A stretch of DNA of 64,000 nucleotides from Psoroptes ovis. Its lineage: Eukaryota; Arthropoda; Arachnida; Sarcoptiformes; Psoroptidae. This document shows positions 1 to 12,298 of the stretch, piece after piece; positions within the stretch are counted from its first letter, which is position 1; each line of letters begins with the position of its first letter. The position numbers were made by a program, and so were the translations under genes. The notes under the pieces were generated by a model, which had not been told where the DNA came from, made no database searches, and saw only the letters and a program-made list of their open reading frames with translations. The stretch covers positions 2,234,501 through 2,298,500 of the forward strand of contig PQWQ01000007.1 of assembly GCA_002943765.1 (NCBI GenBank), given 5' to 3'.

Positions 1-175
1 ACGTGTTACAAAACCGAAATATATTCAATTATTACCAGTTTTATCAACATTAATAATATTTACCATATACAATGTATTTCTACTTTAATATTTCAACATT
101 AATTATGCATGGATCATAATCAGTGAAATAGTGAAATAGATTAAATAATACAGAGAAAAAAAATATGATGAAAAT

Positions 176-1463
176 TTACAATGTTTCCAATGATAAATTT
201 GTGTTATTATTATTATTTCTCAACTCATGTATAGAATCGCTTAACATGTTAATTCGTTCCATCGTATTACGATATTGTTGCCGATAATCATTGATCGATT
301 GTTCGATTGATAAAATTTTCGCTTGTAATTCATTTGTATTTGCGCGAAAACGAAAATAATTATCAAGATTATTTAAATTTTTCGATAATTCATCATAATG
401 GTTTTGATAATAATTCCTTAATTCTTGATTCCAGTATAAATATTCATTTGTGAGTTTTCTATGAGAAAATGATGGAAAATAAGGTTATTAATTATTTTAT
501 CAATTAATTGATTCAAATATCGTAACTTACCGAACAATTTTCTCATTTGAAAGCCGTTTTTTATTTAAAAACTTTAATTTCATTTTTAAACGTTCAATTG
601 TTTCAACGTATGGATCATAGCAGCTATTTTTATTATTATTGGCATTATCATCAATAATTTGTCCATTAATTCGATTCAATGAACAATTATTATGATTTTT
701 GAATTTATTTTGCGCATTACGAAGAAATTTGATGAAATTTTTAAAAAATATTTTACCATTATTTTTACTAATATTATTATCCTTAGTATTATAATGATTA
801 TTATTTATGTCACTTTGTTTCACATTGGTATTCGATGCATCATTAATCAATTCGATTTGATCAGACGATTGATAAATGTTTATATTACTTGATTTTGATG
901 AAATCAATTTCGTATGTTTATCAATATGTAACATTTGTATAATGATATGTTTTGTCATATATATTTCAGTTAATGTATCCGATATGATTAATTCATAATG
1001 TTCAATTTGTTGTTGACATTTTTCTATACGAAATAATAATTGAAAATAATCATTTAGAACAGGAATTCGGCTCAATTCTATGTTCCGGAATTTTCAAAGA
1101 AACAATGATGTGAAGAAAACAATTTATCAAATGAAAAACAATTAATTATCATTTTCTAATTTCTTTTGGTGCAAACTTGCACCAGAAAAAAAACCACATA
1201 CCATTAATTTGATCCAATTCAAGCTGTAATTGTTTCATTAATAATGATTTTTTCTTCGAACATTCATTTATCATTGAACCATTTTGATTTAATTCATTTA
1301 ATAAATCATGTATTGTTTTTGTTAATGACATATTTTCAATTATCGAAATTCGATCCAATGATGAGGATGATGATGATGATAATGATTTTGTTGATGTAAT
1401 CGAGAAAATTGGTGGCGATTTTTTCATTTTGTATTTTGTAAATTTACTGAAAAATGAACCCAT
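176..1463 (-). CDS. Coiled-coil protein with N-terminal myristoylation-type motif, function unknown
   Basis: Three exons, read by hand: 1463-1202, 1077-531 and 458-176. The introns are 124 and 72 bp with GT/AG borders, and the phases join exactly (364 codons with stop). The predicted protein is about 363 aa. It starts MGSFFSKF followed by Lys-rich residues, which fits the N-myristoylation pattern (Gly2, Ser6, Lys7, basic tail) and suggests membrane tethering. A serine run lies near residues 28-36. The rest is charged, Leu/Ile/Asn/Gln-rich and helical, with stretches that look like coiled coil, especially at the C-terminus, and a very Asn-rich middle. The first ATG of the open frame gives the start. 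I recognise no family. Gene structure is inferred from splice sites and continuous phase only; expression is not shown. Confidence 0.6.
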
Positions 1464-3599
1464 TTTATGGAAATATTGTTGATAACAACGAATTAAAATT
1501 AAATTATTTGAATGAAATTATTCAAAAAAAAATCGAACTTACCTTAAGAAATAATTTAAAATCGAATTTAAATTTGATTTCAAAAATAAAATGAAATGAT
1601 TTTGTTTTAGTTTCGAAATTATTTATTTGTATATTTTCTTCTTTGAAATCGAAATGAAATCTTTCAGTTTAACGAACACATGTGTGTGAAACTAGGAAGA
1701 ATTTTATTCATCATTTATATATCCAGGTAGTGTTTTTTTTAAACGATTCAATTTGACAAAAAGTAACTTGAACAGGTACAACTTTGAAAACAATAATCAT
1801 CTTCCTACATTTTTTCGATTCATAGTAACGGAAAATATGGTTTAATGATTCAAAAACAAAACAAAAACATTGAATTCAAACATAAACAAACAATGAAAAT
1901 GTAATGAAACAATACATTTCAATATCAATATTGAATTTGTCACGCATTATGGTCACAGCAAATTATTTGTATTTGTATGATTATCATCTGCGTATCGTTC
2001 TTTCGAAAATGATGACTGATATTGACGTTCAAATAGAATTTCCAGGTATTCCACAATATATGCAAATAGATTAATCTCTTTTGAATGACGATGACCTATA
2101 CTGTTTTTTGTTTTCAATAATTGAATTAAATGTTTATTTAATTAATATCTAAATCACTTTTATTAATAGATTCTTGACATCAATGAATGAATGAATGAAT
2201 GATGATTATGATCACGAACGTCAATCAATTGAAATTGACGTAGAAAAAAAAATTAAATGGAAAAAAAATTGAGCCAACTTTTCATAAGCTAAATAATCGT
2301 TTCGCTAATAAGCTACTTTCGTTGATCGAAATTATATTCGATTGTTAATTCCGCTAACCCGAAAAAAGCCAAACAAAAAGAGTCAAATATAAAAAGCCAA
2401 AATTGGAACAAAATTTCAACCAAACAAAAACAAACAACAACAAAAAAAAATATGATGGCAAATTGAAAACGATATGATACGACGATCCCCGCATTTTTTT
2501 TTCGATGGCAAAATTAAATTTTTCAATTGAAAAATTTTCCGAAAAATTGATTCAAAAATGATTAATTTGTAAATTATATTTAATAATCTTTATTAAATTT
2601 GACAATCATATTAAATAGATAAGAAAATATTACAATTTCGATATTATGATCAATATTGATATGATAATCTCATGTGGATTTTTTAATAATGAGTCTATGG
2701 AACAAATATTCAAATTTATTCGGAATCAAAATGAATGCATATGTTTGTTTTAAAGACATTGAAATCATAGATTGCAATCAAATTTTGGAATGAATGAATC
2801 CAATAACAATTTACAAAAACAAAGGATCAAATATTTGAATCAAAAATACAATTTCACTAATCATAATTTTAACTTGATTCAATAAATTAAAATCTAAAGA
2901 ATTCTGATACACTATCCATGTAGAATTTGTTGTAGCTTGCCGTAGGTTTCATATTTTTCAAAATGATTAGATTAATAATGGTTTAATAATAATGCCGAAA
3001 CAGAAAATAAACAAAAAAAATAGAAATCATTTTTCTTCATTAATTACTTTCTTTTAATTATTGAATGTGTATAAATTTGAACATCACAATTTGTTTTATG
3101 TAATTATGTAATTAAATAATGACAATTTATGGTTATAAATCAAATTTCATAAATATAAATAATAATAAATCTTTGTAACTTTGTATACATTTGCATTTCA
3201 AATTCTGGTCGAATGATTGATGAATGAATGAGTTTAATGAGTGGCTCGAATGTTCAATGATGATTGTAAATTATTTATATTTGATATATGAGAATATGGA
3301 TAGATGAATGCTAACAGTGGCGATGGAACAGCAATGGAATAGCTGGAATTGATGTGCGTCATATTTTTTGTGATTTACCAAAGTACTTTATCAAGTTAAA
3401 ATCAAGAGATTCAAATATTTACCGGGATTTACGAATATTTTCATGTTTATACGAATGTTTCTCGTGTTATTTAGATAGTTTATGCATCATATAAAATATT
3501 ATTATAATTTAGATAAACGATGATAATAATAGAAACATTATATGAAATAATATCAATATCGGTAATTTCAGTGATAATAAAGATTATATGATATAAGGA
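1464..3599. other. Intergenic, no gene seen
   Basis: AT-rich spacer that should hold the promoter of the coiled-coil gene and the 3' UTR of SPPL3. I see only a short TGAA microsatellite near 2183-2201 and a perfect 22-bp palindrome at 2516-2537 (two 11-bp arms meeting at CAATTG). No ORF with protein character. Confidence 0.6.
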
Positions 3600-5617
3600 T
3601 CAAACATCAAGATTTTTTGGTAAACTAGTCGTAATAAATGGTTCACTCCACATACGTCTTAAATCACCCTAAAGGTATGAAATTCATTTTTTGTTTTTTG
3701 AAAAAAAGATGAATGAAAAATTTTAGATCAATTAATTATATCATGATAAGGAGGGAGAAAGATAAAGGAAAATAAATATTACTTTTAAGTAGGCCATCGT
3801 AAGTAATGGTAATAATGTAAATGGTACTAAATACAATAATGCTGGTTGTGCTGCTTTGAATACTTCCGATGAAACGGTTGCCGTTAATAAGCCTAAAAAT
3901 TCACATAATAATTGTTGAATTATGGAAATATAAATAGAAGATAATTCATCATTATTATTATGATTCATACTAATTATTCAAAATCATACCGAAAAAATAT
4001 CCAATTAATGAACAATGAAAATATGTAAAACGATTTAAATGTTTTGGCGGTGGTACACCTGAATCAGCAGAATTTAATAATGTACGTTTATATGCATCAT
4101 AACGTAGCACAAAACAAAGTAATAGACCAGGCATTACAATATCGCCAAGTCCTAACATTGAAAAATGTCCAGTATTTTGCAATGATGGAAATATTAATTT
4201 TCCTGGTAATGATAATTTCGGTACATCTTTTCCAGTATTCAAATGAAAACGTTTCGATACCATATTGACTGGATTTTCAGCTGTTTTAGTTGCTACACGG
4301 ACCTAAATTGAATAAATTAAATATTTCATTCAGAAAAATTTTAAGCGGAAAAAGCGATTTAAAATATGCTTACCATAACATTAGAACTGAATATGTATGA
4401 TGAGAAAAATACCCAAAACACATCATAAATAAGTAAACCGGTTAATAGTAATGTTGATACTTTTAAACTAGGTAAACGAACAAATGCAATGAATGCAACA
4501 CAAAGACCCATGCCCATTGCATCCATCAACAACCAATGACCTGTTAATACCCAAATACAAACAATTGTAACCGATAATGAAAATGAGACTAGTTCAGCCG
4601 GCGTAAAACGACCACAAATACCTAACGAGATCCTTTTTTTGAATGAAAATGAATTAAAAAACAAAATTAATTAAAATTTAAATCAATCAATCAATCAATA
4701 AATGAATACTTTTTCTTGTCTGTGCATGGTTTCATTATATACTGGCACATTGGCAATAACAGAAATGCTAATGCAATCGCTGCGATTACTGGTTTTTTTT
4801 CGCCCAAAAAATAAAATCAAATAACATAAAAATTGATTAATGAAATAAGATGAATGTTTAATTAAAAAATATTTAATCATTCTTAACTTACTTGCCGTAC
4901 AAATTGCGAATAACATTTGCATTGAATCAAAAAAGAAAAACATAACCAGTAATGATATTGATGCACCTAAAGGAAGACATAATGCTTGCATTGTATCTAA
5001 TGTTTGTACATCTTAAATGAGTAAAAAAAATAGATCGTATAAATAATTAAATGAATTTAATTATAATAAATGATTAATAATTGAATTTGTTACAAATACA
5101 TACTATTAACATTATCACTATTCGATGTTGATGATGATGTTGACGAAGGTAATAATAGACCATCCTTTTCTTTTTGTTTTGCCTCTTGTTCCATATTTAA
5201 TGATCGAAAACTACCATAAACAATGAGTAACATTGGTATGAGAAATGTAGATACACGTGATGAATCCATTAATGTATACATCCTTTTAAATTAATGAAAT
5301 TTAGATTAATTAATGATAAATGACTATGATGGAAAATGAGTATACCATTGATTTGATTGAAATTCATTCGATGATATATTTGGATCAATATTATTCACTG
5401 ATATTTGAGGATTTAAATGATGTTGCTGTGATTGATGATGTATGTGATGTAAATTATCATGATGATTCATATGTATAGATGAATGATGATGTAAATGTTG
5501 ATGATGTACACTATTAGTAACGATATCATATGGTTGATGTTGTGACAATAAATGATGATGATGATTATTTACAATTGTTTGTATTGTTGATGCTATTTGT
5601 TGATGTAAATTTGACAT
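3600..5617 (-). CDS. SPPL3: Signal peptide peptidase-like 3 (SPPL3), intramembrane aspartyl protease
   Basis: Eight exons: 5617-5346, 5282-5104, 5011-4892, 4788-4710, 4632-4374, 4302-3990, 3892-3783 and 3668-3600; phases join to 467 codons (466 aa). GxGD-type intramembrane protease of the Golgi/ER. In animals SPPL3 cleaves type II membrane proteins such as glycosyltransferases and releases their lumenal domains. The family signatures are all present: YD (Asp287) in LLIYDVFW, GLGD (Asp357) in MLGLGDIVMPGLLL, and PAL (about 424-426) in AAQPALLYLVPF. There are about nine hydrophobic helices, and the C-terminus KGDLRRMWSEPF is typical of SPPL3 rather than SPP/HM13. Oddity: exon 1 adds about 90 residues, 21 of them His, before the conserved core. 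Its last Trp aligns with the Trp-x-Tyr-Ser/Thr-Leu start of other SPPL3 proteins, so the exon looks genuinely coding. Confidence 0.93.
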
Positions 5618-6653
5618 TTTTGTTTTTTTTCTAATTTTCGGTAATTATTTTTTGATTTGATTAATTTATTTTCGTAATTAAAGAATAGATGAATAGTAAT
5701 TTAATATCAAAGTTATCAAAGAATTCTTCGTTACAAATATTTTCGAATGTGAAATCGGATCGTATTTCAAATGAAAAATATTTTGAAATCTTTTTGGCAT
5801 CAATTAATTGAAATGATAATTTGTGTATCTAGATTTTTTTCGCAAAAATAAAAATTATTCTAACAATATTTGGACATGGTTTCTTGATGATTAATTTCCA
5901 ATTTGTTTTCCGTATCAAATGATGATTTATATAATGAACATGAAGACTAGTTGAATAGCTTGCCAACAGACCAACAATGATGAATGAATGGATGATTGAT
6001 AGATTTCAAAATGGCCACCAAATGGTATCGAATGTTTTGTTGCACAAAAAAAAAATATAATAATCATTGTCCAGCTGATTCGAGTCCAGAGTTGAAACGT
6101 GATTTGAATTTTCGTTTTTTTTCACTCTCAACTAATTTGTATTTGAAAATAAAAAATAAAAAAACAATTGATGATAAATATGTATTTATATGAAAACAAT
6201 GGCAATTAATATGATAGCACTTTACATTTATCACAACAACAACAACAACAACAACCGAATCAACAACATCAGCGATAATAATCATCAATGGATCGAGAAA
6301 AATGAGAAAATTTTTTTTTTTGAAAAATTCATTTCAAACAATGAAAATACGTTCAACAAAAAAACACACGCGTTCAAACACACATCGAAAACATCCCCAT
6401 GTATGCACGAGGAAACGAAATTTTAAAAAATTTTATATTCAACACGCTCATTCATTCATCTTGTATTTCAATACAAGAGGAGATATCTTTGAATCAAAAA
6501 ATTACACCAAGACTATCAAATATACACATTCGAAGAGATATACAATCACACACCTTGTTTTTTTTCCATTTTGTTCAAATGTCCATTTGTCATGAATATG
6601 GTTGAAAAATTTTCAACAATTTGTACAAAAATAACATTGATTTTGTTTTGGTT
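5618..6653. other. Upstream region of SPPL3, no further gene seen
   Basis: AT-rich DNA upstream of SPPL3. It contains a (CAA)n run at about 6233-6254, poly-A/T tracts and a short GTTGAAAAATTTTCAAC palindrome at 6601-6617. Small open frames here have no recognisable protein character. Confidence 0.5.
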
Positions 6654-6729
6654 GGTTGTCCAGAAAGTTTTTGCCGATTTTCATCGATGATTTTCATTGA
6701 ATTAACGGTCAAGAACATATTGGACAACC
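6654..6729. repeat. ~76-bp micro inverted-repeat element, copy 1
   Basis: Begins GGTTGTCCAG and ends TGGACAACC, a terminal inverted repeat over a 76-bp unit. Two more units with the same tips and nearly the same length lie at 52694 and 55188. The tips resemble mariner-type ends, so this is probably a tiny MITE or a solo-end relic. No clear target duplication. Confidence 0.55.
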
Positions 6730-6795
6730 CAATATATTTTCGAAGATAAATCTCTTAATTTTAGATGTTCGCAATTTACAAATTTAAACAATTTT

Positions 6796-7136
6796 CAAAG
6801 GGTATCCTACAATAACTGCCTAAGGAAAAAAATCGAGAAAAAAATTATCGCATCATGTTCTTGGTCGATAGGGATGACAAAAAGTCAATTATGGTCGTCT
6901 CCAATTCTTGACCCTTCCGGTCCAAAAAGGGGGTCAAAAGTCAATAATTGCGATATCTCGGTCGTTTTAAGAGGTGATGTCTCAATTTTTTCAATGATTA
7001 AAGATTATCTAGCCATTAATCATTGGTGAAAATATCATTGATTTAAAAAGATTACTTTTTGAGATATATTCATTTGAAGTTACTATTTCCATAATCCTAT
7101 GGGTATTCGGCTGACGTGTACACGTCAAAACTGAAG
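6796..7136 (+). repeat. Left terminal inverted repeat of outer transposon
   Basis: Matches the reverse complement of 17736-18088 almost base for base. Contains a GACCCTTCCGG...AAAGGGGGTC segment and, near the inner end, the palindrome TGACGTGTACACGTCA at 7112-7127. Confidence 0.92.
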
Positions 7137-7610
7137 TTTGAATGAATTTTCACTCACTTGAATCAAACAACTGTTTAAATAGTTGTTTAGAACACAAGCA
7201 TTGCTTTTTTCTATGGTCTTCAATTGATGACCATTAAAGCCCAATCATTGTCATTCAACACATTCTTACAACAACAACATATAGAATAAAAACTAAACAA
7301 AAATCAAAATCACATTTTATTTTTAAAAATATTTACAAGAAAAATATCAAGAATAATAATATATATTGATGCGAATTATCCATTTAGGATATTTTCGCTT
7401 AAAAATTATAATGAAATGAGATTATTTGCAAAGTTGTTAGTGTTGTATGTTTATGTCGCCTGTGTGTAAGTTGGTGTGTCATGTATTTTTTAAATGTGTG
7501 CATTTGTTTTTAATATGTATAAAATATATTCAATGTTAGTATGTTATGTAATTGCATCTTTTTCGGCGTTCGTAAAGTGTGAGCAGTGAAAAAAACAGAG
7601 CAAGAAAGAA
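7137..7610. other. Transposon interior downstream of transposase
   Basis: Between the left inverted repeat and the transposase stop codon. AT-rich and non-coding; it probably carries the transposase 3' UTR and polyadenylation signals on the minus strand. Nothing else seen. Confidence 0.5.
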
Positions 7611-9183
7611 TCACACATCAATATCACTTTCTTCATCATCAAAAACATTTGGAACGTGATGATCAAAAATGTTAGTCAAAGCCTTCGCTGGAAGGAATCT
7701 ACGGTTTTTGTACATACCATAGCTCAGATAATATATCAGAGCCGCAACATGTGAACACGAACCAATGGTTCGGTTCCCATTCGCACAAGTACAATAATGG
7801 CCTAGTATATCATCTATACAATTGCCATTTGGTAGATACTTGACATATACTTTGTAGGTCTTGGAATTGATATGTCTCGATCGCACTGACCATCGAATCA
7901 AGTACATATCTCTGACCATTTTTTCCAAAAGCAATTGATCTTGGTCTGTCAACATTTCTCCTAGGTACGATATCGATTGAGACAATTGATATGACCCAGT
8001 ACAAAATATTTTCAGCTGATCCAGCGACAATCGCGGAAAATCATCAAGATCTCTGCTTCCGATGTCGGTGAATATGTTTTTTTTATAATTAATATTATTA
8101 ACCATAATATATTCACCGAGATCGTTGTTTGTTGATTTCATTTTAATCATTCGCTCAACCACTGCATCAGAGTCATCTTGGTCGCTTATGAGTCGCTTAC
8201 TAAATCTGTTAACCAGATAGCAAGCGATTCTGCAAAACAATGATGCTTTTGGTAGCATTTGATTCAAAAATTGATGATGAATAAGTTTATATTTTTGTGC
8301 AATGATTCCATGCACTGCTTCCACTGGCCAACGAATCTTTGTAACGCAGCGTGAATAATTAGATTCACCTGTTGTTAACTGATTACTCTGGCCTTTCAAT
8401 GCTGGCATCTTCACCTCATAGCCAGACTGCTCCAAGAACGCCTTTATATCTCGAAATCCTCTATCCAAAACAAAAATATCCCCTGTTAAAAGTGGCGTAG
8501 GATTAATTAAAAACATTCTAAAATATATGTACATTTGAATATTCACCTCTTCTTAAAAGTCGGGACAATCCGTTTGGGTCATCGAGGATTTCTTTCAGTA
8601 TTGACGCATCATTCATCGATCCATAATATGGTCCAAACAAGTCTATTACCAAGCCATCGGTCGTGCAAACTGTAAATGGTTTGCACAGGCTGGTCTTTTT
8701 TTGACCTGAATAGGACTTCCTCTGATACATGTTGTTTGACGATTTTTGATGACGTAAATACGTGCCATCACAAATGATTACCAATTTGCCATCAACGTCA
8801 TCAAACAACCTTCTAACAAAGAATGAAGTATGGTCATTGATTAGGCTTTCTCGGTCCACATTTCGAACACCGAATGATGATGACAATATTTCTGATTCAA
8901 ATGCTATCATTATTGCATCGATCTGATCGATGATATTTTTTTCTGTCATTTTATTGTCAAACATCGCTGCAATCAATTTGTTGGGTAAGCCAGTTTTCAA
9001 TTTAATTAAAAATACTATCATAGCATCTTTAATGGATCGTTTTTCGGTGTTTCGCATCGTCTTGATCTGCGAACACAGGTCTTCTATTTGGTCCATCGTG
9101 TGACCTTGATAAAAAATTCATTTAAATCATATATTTAGCATACTACAGAGCCTAATAATGATAATTACCAGTAAAATCATATA

Positions 9184-9396
9184 GTAACACAGGGTCAATT
9201 TGCACAAGAAAACGAACATGTTTTATTTACAATTTTAGGTTTTAAATAATTACATTCATACGAAACTTATGTTACAGTTTTTAAGTCACCTTTCGGTGAA
9301 TTATTCCCAGGTATCCATTTGACGCCCATCGTCAGTGATGGTATCCTCGGGTAGCTCTGGGAGAGGCGCGCAGGATTTTATATAAATGCCGTTACA
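9184..9396 (-). repeat. 3' LTR of Ty3-type element
   Basis: 213 bp, matching 15491-15703 with one visible difference. In sense orientation it starts TGTAACGGCATTTATATAAA, placing a TATA-like motif close to the start, and ends GTGTTAC. Confidence 0.95.
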
Positions 9397-11869
9397 CCTC
9401 CCCCTCAGGTGCCGAGCTTCGTCTCGGTCTTCCTCTTCTGCGAATCATGTCGAGTCTCACCGGTTCCGAATGATGGAATTTCTTGACGTGGTTCCTATGG
9501 ATCTGCTGCCGAAGCCCGTTTCTTCCTTCCAGAATCACGTTCGACCCTTGGACGTCCACGACTTTGAATGGTCCTCGCCATTTTTGATTCAGCTTTTTCG
9601 AAGAGTGAGCATAAATCTCAGGTCGATGCCATAATACCAAATCACCGGTTCGTATTGACTCGACTTTGTTTTTCCGATCATACTGCGCCTTCTGATGTTC
9701 TTGTGCGCGATGTATATTGTCTATTCTGGTTCTGGCCAATGATGTTATGTCTTCTAGTCGATGAACGATGTTGAACCGTAAATCCAAAGGTGTTGTCATC
9801 TCTCGTCCATACATGACTTTGAAGGGAGCCATTTTCGTTGTATGATGGGCTGTCGCGTTGTACGCTGACACGATTTGTTGTAAATAATCGTCCCATTGGT
9901 TCTGCTGATGAACAGTTGATCTGATCATTGTCTCAATTGTTCGTATTGCTCGTTCTGCCAGACCGATCGTTTGATGATGCCCTGATGTGGCAAACGTCAA
10001 TTTTATGTGGTTTCTTTCTATGAATTCTTTAAATTCTCTGGCTTCAAACTGTGGACCTAAGTCGGTAACTATTTCTTTGGGCCATCCAAATGTTCCAAAT
10101 AGATCTATTAGCCATAGAATGATGGTATTGGCTGTTATTGATGACATTGGTTTTGCCGCTGTGAATTTCGACGCAAAATCTTGTACGACCACGATGTAGC
10201 GATTGCCATTTTCTGTTTGACTCAATGGACCACATATGTCCATGGCAAGCTTATGCCAGTTTGGCTCTACCGGATCCATCGGATTCATCGGTAGTCGTGT
10301 CTTTTCGTCATCGTCTTTGAACTTCTGACATCTTTCACAGTTTTTGATGGTGTTTCGTACATCTGTCTTCCATCTCGGCCACCAAAATCTTTTTCGTATT
10401 TCTTCTTCGTTTTTAAATCTGCCAAGATGACCATTATTATGCACTGCTTGCAATATTTCTTTCTTTGTCTGGTCATTTTGGATGTACAATCGCAATTTTT
10501 CTTCTTGTGTTGATCTGTCGACGTAATACCATTTGTTGTTGACTTGTCTGAAATCATTCCTGTTGTTTCGAATGATTTCATTTTCAGGATCTGCAATGCA
10601 ATTAAGCTGGATGCGGCTCAGCGTATCGGCAATCACGTTGTCGCTTCCCTTGATGTAATCGATGTTTTTGATTTGAAATTCCTGGATTGCAAGCACCATT
10701 CTCGCGTATTTGCCAGCGCAATCCTTCTTTGACCATAACCATTGCAACGGACGATGGTCTGTCTCGATTGTGAATGGCTTTCCAAGGAGCAATAATTTCC
10801 AATGTTGGAGAGCCTCCACAATGCACGTTGCTTCTTGTTCGTAGGTTCCGTACTTCCGCTGAGTCTCAGTGAAGTTTCTTGAAAAGAAGTCCACTGGAGT
10901 TCTTACGCCATCGATTTCCTGTTCTAAGACAGCACCCATAGTTTTTCTTGATGCGTCGGTTGTCAGGAAGAATTCTTTCTCGATGTCGGGAAAGAGAAGC
11001 GTTGGGTCATCTTTAATCAGCTGTTTTAGCTTCGTAAATGCTTCGATTTGTTGATGTTCCCAACGAAATTTGCCTTTTGCGTTGTACGACACTCGTAACG
11101 GGTCGGTTATTTCGGCAAAATTCGGTATGAGCGATCGATAAAAATTAGCCAGGCAGACGAAGGCTTTCAATTCTCGTTGATACGTTGGTATCGGAAATTT
11201 CAGCAATTTTTCCTTATTATTGGACGTAATCGATCTTTTCCCGCCGTTGATGTGAAAGCCGAGGAAGTCGATTTCTTTCAAACCAAATTCACATTTGTCT
11301 GCGTTGAGTCTTAAATTTTCTTGACTGAATAATTTTAATACTCTCTCCAAATGTTCGAGATGTTGATTTTCGTTCTCACTAAAAATAATTACGTCGTCCA
11401 GGTAGCATTTGACGAAAGGGAGATGACCAAAAATAGTTGTCATTAAGCGTTGGAAAGTCGCCGGAGCTGTGACTAATCCGAAGGGCATTCGTTTGAATCG
11501 GTACAACTTTCCTTTCAGTGCGAAAGCAGTCAGGTCACGGCTTTGTGGATGCATTTTGATTTGGTAATATCCACGTTTAAGATCTAATTTGCTGTAAATC
11601 TTGGCTTTGGCGACATCCAAGATTGTTCGTTGGAGATTTGGCATTGGATAAGCGTCAGCTTTTGATATCGCATTCAAATCTCTGTAGTCCACTGCCAGTC
11701 GGATCGAATTGTCTTTCTTTCTGATCGGGACGATTCTAGATCGATATTCACCGTTGCCTTCTTCAATTATGTCTAGTTGTTTCAACTCTTCGACATGTTT
11801 GACAATTTCATTTTCCCAATGTATTGGGATATTTTGCTGTTTGTGGCAAAGGGTTTCCTTTAATAACAT
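9392..11869 (-). CDS. pol: Ty3-type pol: reverse transcriptase, RNase H, integrase (5'-interrupted)
   Basis: An open frame of 825 codons. Order from the N-terminus: reverse transcriptase (LAVDYRDLNAIS, FKRMPFGLVTAPATFQ, catalytic YLDDVIIFS near residues 155-163), RNase H (TDASRKTMGAVLEQ and ETDHRPLQWL), zinc-binding HHCC segment (HNNGHLG...CERCQKF) and integrase core (Asp of MDICGP, Asp of TDLGPQF, Glu of GLAERAIRT), then a chromodomain-free basic tail. The YLDD motif and domain order place it in Ty3/Gypsy rather than Copia. The N-terminus is not native: the first eight or so codons come from the inverted repeat of the inner transposon, so the link to protease is lost. Confidence 0.93.
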   Translation of the reverse strand: MLLKETLCHKQQNIPIHWENEIVKHVEELKQLDIIEEGNGEYRSRIVPIRKKDNSIRLAVDYRDLNAISKADAYPMPNLQRTILDVAKAKIYSKLDLKRGYYQIKMHPQSRDLTAFALKGKLYRFKRMPFGLVTAPATFQRLMTTIFGHLPFVKCYLDDVIIFSENENQHLEHLERVLKLFSQENLRLNADKCEFGLKEIDFLGFHINGGKRSITSNNKEKLLKFPIPTYQRELKAFVCLANFYRSLIPNFAEITDPLRVSYNAKGKFRWEHQQIEAFTKLKQLIKDDPTLLFPDIEKEFFLTTDASRKTMGAVLEQEIDGVRTPVDFFSRNFTETQRKYGTYEQEATCIVEALQHWKLLLLGKPFTIETDHRPLQWLWSKKDCAGKYARMVLAIQEFQIKNIDYIKGSDNVIADTLSRIQLNCIADPENEIIRNNRNDFRQVNNKWYYVDRSTQEEKLRLYIQNDQTKKEILQAVHNNGHLGRFKNEEEIRKRFWWPRWKTDVRNTIKNCERCQKFKDDDEKTRLPMNPMDPVEPNWHKLAMDICGPLSQTENGNRYIVVVQDFASKFTAAKPMSSITANTIILWLIDLFGTFGWPKEIVTDLGPQFEAREFKEFIERNHIKLTFATSGHHQTIGLAERAIRTIETMIRSTVHQQNQWDDYLQQIVSAYNATAHHTTKMAPFKVMYGREMTTPLDLRFNIVHRLEDITSLARTRIDNIHRAQEHQKAQYDRKNKVESIRTGDLVLWHRPEIYAHSSKKLNQKWRGPFKVVDVQGSNVILEGRNGLRQQIHRNHVKKFHHSEPVRLDMIRRRGRPRRSSAPEGEV
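9397..9406 (-). other. Polypurine tract
   Basis: Sense strand GAGGGGGAGG directly abuts the start of the 3' LTR, as expected for the plus-strand priming site. Confidence 0.8.
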
Positions 11870-12246
11870 AGAGTGATGCGGCCCCTGGAAAAAAATCAGA
11901 ATAAAAGTTATCGCATCATGTTTTTGGTCAATAGAGATGAAAAAAAGTCAATTATGGTCATCTCCAATTCTTGACCCTTCCGGTCCAAAAAGGGGGTCAA
12001 AAGTCAATAATTGCTATATCTCGGCCGTTTTAAGAGGTGAACTCTCAATTTTTTCAATAATTAAAGATTATCTAGCTATTAATCATTCGTGAAAATATCA
12101 TTGCTTAACACGATCGAGAAACCGAAATATATCCATTTGAAGTTACCATTGTCATTATCATATGGGCTGCCAGTTGACGTGTACACGTCAAAACTGAAGT
12201 GCTCGGTGATTCGCTCAACAACTGTCGTATTTAACACAAGTATTTC
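11847..12246 (+). repeat. Left terminal inverted repeat of inner element
   Basis: Tip CAAAGGGTTTCC; pairs with the reverse complement of 13300-13685. The palindrome TGACGTGTACACGTCA is at 12175-12190. The matching part is longer than in the outer element, extending about 50 bp past the palindrome. Confidence 0.9.
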
Positions 12247-12298
12247 TAAGTCTATGATATTTTGGGCTATTGTTGGTTCAACTTCATGTAATGATATT

